Translations under genes and position numbers: made by a program | Shown: positions 61,933 through 64,000 of the stretch, piece after piece | Layout of the letters: the number at the start of each line of letters is the position of its first letter | How positions within the stretch are numbered: the first letter of the stretch is position 1 | Source: Candidatus Nitrosopelagicus sp. | GTDB lineage: Archaea > Thermoproteota > Nitrososphaeria > Nitrososphaerales > Nitrosopumilaceae | Assembly (NCBI GenBank): GCA_028345575.1 | Contig: JAOMDR010000002.1 | Location: 32,009-96,008, forward strand | Direction: 5' to 3' | DNA length: 64,000 nt | Notes under the pieces: generated by a model | The model's input: only the letters and a program-made list of their open reading frames with translations | What the model was told of the DNA's origin: nothing | Databases searched by the model: none

Positions 61933-64000
61933 TTATACGACTCGGATGCTTACTGATACTGTATCAGATAGAGCAGTTGGATTATCTACGCTCTCCCATA
62001 CAAAGACTGTTGCTTCGTATGAACCAGAGTTAGATGGTATCCATGACAATGCTGGGCTAAATGATTGTCCAGCAGCCAGTTGACCTGTAATCCATGCTAG
62101 TGAGACAGTTACTCCGTTGTTATCCTGAACCTGTACTAAGTATGCGAATGATTGATCTCTATCCTGACCGTTTACCAAATCTGCTTCAATCTGTACTTGT
62201 TGGTCTACTGATACCTCACTTAGTGAGTTACCGAATGAATCAACTACTCTTGTGTTTGCTGCTGGAGCACGCTCAAGAGGAGGTACGACTGTGCCGATTA
62301 AGGCTGTGCCAGTGATATCGAGGTCATCGCTTCTAGTGTAAGGATCTGGAAGTGTATTGTCCTCATATTCTGCGGTGATTGTGTCACCTTCTGCGACTCT
62401 GAGTCTGTGTCCGGATGATTCGTCGTCTGCTGTAAATGATACAGTTCCTTCGAATATTCCAGTTGCCTCATTTGTCTCAGTTATCATTAAGGAAATACCG
62501 CCTGCGTCAGAATCTGACCAGACGTCAACTTCAAAGTTGTCCACGTTTTCTGGATCCCAGTTCATATCTGGGTCAACTACTCTTACTACACCATTACCGC
62601 CTGCAGGATAGCTTGATTCAAGCCATTGAACTTCACCTACGTTCCATCTGATTAATGCAGAACCGACAACTACCTCATCCTCGTTAAACTCGTATGAGAT
62701 TGTGATTCCGTCATCATCTTCGGCTTTAATTACACCATCGGTTGGTCCTGATCCACTTGCAGCTGAAACACCTGTAACATCATAACCGCTTGAACCAGTT
62801 GCTGGGTCACCGTCAGCATCGTGGGAGAATCCTTTGAGGATTACTTCACCACTGAAGATTCCTGTGTCAGTTCCAGTCTCTGCTAGTTTGTAGCTAGTGA
62901 GTTTCTGGGATCTGGTTTGTACGATTAATGGGTCGTCATCAGTATCACCAATCATGTCAACGAGTCCGCTGTCAAAGTTGTGATCTGGTGCGACGATAGT
63001 TACATAGATTTTATCAGTCCATGTGTATACTTTTTGGTCCATTTCGATAGTTGCACCGAAGTTAGATGTGTAAACGTCAAGTCCTATGTCTGTATACTCT
63101 TCACCAACATAATTGGCGCCAGCTGGGGCCCAATCTGTGTATTCAAGTTCGATGAGTTCACCTCTGTCTAGAGATTCACCACCAAGTTCTGATGGTGTTT
63201 CGATAACAATCTGGAAGATTCCAGTAGAGTCACCTGTTTCTCTAAAGTCAGATGGTTCAGGATCAAAGGCTGAGGCTGATCCGCCAGCATTACCCATTGT
63301 AAGGCCTGCTGCGTCAGAGTCCCACTCGATTAGATCGAGGTCCCATGTTTCTGCTTCATCAGATTCTAAGTCAAGATCTGGTTCAATCAAGGTCATGATA
63401 ATATCACTTCCAATGATGTAGACAGACTTGTCAGTTTGAATTACACCGTTTCTTAAGTCAAATGTTGCTGAATCGTAAGCTACTGCCGAGTTACCAGATG
63501 CATCGTTTTGGTCAGTATACTCTACTGTAATTACGTCTCCTTGTAAGATACAATAATCACCAGTTGAGGCTGCTGTTGCGAATCTATCTGTTTCCTCGTT
63601 GTTTGCAGAAGTACCAGTTTCATTGGTATCACCGTTTAGAGGTGTCCAATTATCAGTCTTGGAAGAACAATCTGTGCTTGCAGGACCGTCAGTATATCTG
63701 ACTGTCATGTCAAGTTCGAATACTCCAGAGTCTGGAGCGGTCTCAGAGATTGGACCAAGTTCAACGGTGTTTGTTGCCAAGCCACCGTCAACTACTGAAG
63801 AACCAATTGTGATTACACCACTTTGTGCGGTGTCTGCACCTGCAGTTGCGAGTACTACACTATCAGAGCCTCTTGCAACGTAGATCTTTAGAGGTCCACG
63901 GTTTGAGGATGTTGTTGTATTCTCTGCAATTTGGTCTTCACCTGTTGCTGATACGTCATAATCTGGGTCATCTACACGAATGTGTATGGTCAAGTCACCT
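61933..64000 (-). CDS. S-layer protein, C-terminal part (5' end outside window)
   Basis: The frame is open to the right edge, giving about 688 visible residues of a longer protein; a TTG at 63993 is only an internal codon. Composition is acidic and beta-rich with codon use more GC-rich than neighbours. Four tandem units repeat a PDxN/D motif, an ETGxxTGIF motif and a GDxIxxEYxD motif; the last about 110 residues form a CARDB-like domain ending in VSIRVV, without a membrane anchor. This is the Nitrosopumilus-type S-layer lattice protein. Confidence 0.88.
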   Translation of the reverse strand, partial: GDLTIHIRVDDPDYDVSATGEDQIAENTTTSSNRGPLKIYVARGSDSVVLATAGADTAQSGVITIGSSVVDGGLATNTVELGPISETAPDSGVFELDMTVRYTDGPASTDCSSKTDNWTPLNGDTNETGTSANNEETDRFATAASTGDYCILQGDVITVEYTDQNDASGNSAVAYDSATFDLRNGVIQTDKSVYIIGSDIIMTLIEPDLDLESDEAETWDLDLIEWDSDAAGLTMGNAGGSASAFDPEPSDFRETGDSTGIFQIVIETPSELGGESLDRGELIELEYTDWAPAGANYVGEEYTDIGLDVYTSNFGATIEMDQKVYTWTDKIYVTIVAPDHNFDSGLVDMIGDTDDDPLIVQTRSQKLTSYKLAETGTDTGIFSGEVILKGFSHDADGDPATGSSGYDVTGVSAASGSGPTDGVIKAEDDDGITISYEFNEDEVVVGSALIRWNVGEVQWLESSYPAGGNGVVRVVDPDMNWDPENVDNFEVDVWSDSDAGGISLMITETNEATGIFEGTVSFTADDESSGHRLRVAEGDTITAEYEDNTLPDPYTRSDDLDITGTALIGTVVPPLERAPAANTRVVDSFGNSLSEVSVDQQVQIEADLVNGQDRDQSFAYLVQVQDNNGVTVSLAWITGQLAAGQSFSPALSWIPSNSGSYEATVFVWESVDNPTALSDTVSVSIRVV

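Noticed and set aside
62094..63883. Several plus-strand open frames opposite the S-layer gene
   Set aside because: They are antisense shadows of a GC-richer gene with low stop density; compositions are serine/leucine/arginine-biased without domains.

Overview
The window is a gene-dense, AT-rich chromosome segment from an ammonia-oxidising archaeon of the Nitrososphaerota (Thaumarchaeota), most likely a Nitrosopumilaceae member. Evidence is archaeal information-processing genes (Alba, TBP, MCM, GINS, RFC small subunit, aIF5B, eIF6, L7Ae/S28e/L24e/L37e, Kae1, archaeosine TGT, Hel308) together with the O2-tolerant autotrophy genes for 4-hydroxybutyryl-CoA dehydratase and an ADP-forming acyl-CoA synthetase (3-hydroxypropionate/4-hydroxybutyrate cycle), a cytochrome b/Rieske/cupredoxin cluster, and a repeat-containing S-layer protein. 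I see no phage, insertion sequence, CRISPR or rRNA, and no gene-free stretch over 300 bases. Many start codons are TTG or GTG, ATGA/TAATG overlaps are frequent, and TATA-like boxes 25-30 bases before start codons suggest mostly leaderless transcripts.

Layout. 1-6.2 kb: ICL/PEP-mutase-family lyase, Alba, HEAT protein, tRNA-Ala, ferredoxin-NADP reductase, HIGH-type nucleotidyltransferase-like protein, branched-chain aminotransferase, then a small sugar-modification set (Gfo/Idh/MocA dehydrogenase, Trm112-like protein, hexapeptide acyltransferase). 6.2-9.9 kb: ferritin, a PLP enzyme fused to a rhodanese domain, ASCH protein, TBP, TPR protein. 9.9-13.2 kb: non-oxidative pentose phosphate operon in which the transketolase N-terminal half is fused to ribulose-phosphate 3-epimerase, followed by the transketolase C-terminal half and transaldolase; rpiA lies separately at 33.8 kb. 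13.3-16.5 kb: DCC-family protein, leucyl aminopeptidase, two membrane proteins. 16.5-22.6 kb: replication/repair block (GINS-MCM-Hel308 divergent from RFC small subunit). 22.7-31.8 kb: tRNA-Ser, zinc-type ferredoxin, eIF6, HisRS, archease, thioredoxin, aIF5B, NDK, a ribosomal protein cluster, phosphosugar mutase, tRNA-Leu, PurU.

31.8-39 kb: creatininase/ArfB-like amidohydrolase, Lsm-L37e, an acidic coiled-coil protein, rpiA, dihydroorotase, tRNA-Ala, then an unexplained group of three unrelated proteins that all end in the same type of zinc ribbon, interleaved with a thioredoxin and followed by a signal peptidase carrying a perfect 66-bp tandem duplication. 39-46 kb: the two carbon-fixation genes, RNase H-like protein, Kae1, YchF GTPase. 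46-53.4 kb: AK6-like kinase, archaeosine TGT, TPR protein, GT-C-like membrane enzyme, a second ferredoxin, beta-CASP nuclease, OGG1-type glycosylase, tRNA-Arg. 53.4-64 kb: cupredoxin, cytochrome b and Rieske protein (complex III-like), then a cell-envelope group: giant membrane-anchored subtilase, a coiled-coil anchored protein, and the S-layer gene that runs off the right edge.

The most interesting signals are the two domain fusions, the zinc-ribbon trio, the S-layer/subtilase/stalk-like gene group, the GATC-rich divergent replication promoter and the Alba/HEAT start-codon overlap. All functional statements rest on motif recognition by eye; no database search was possible.
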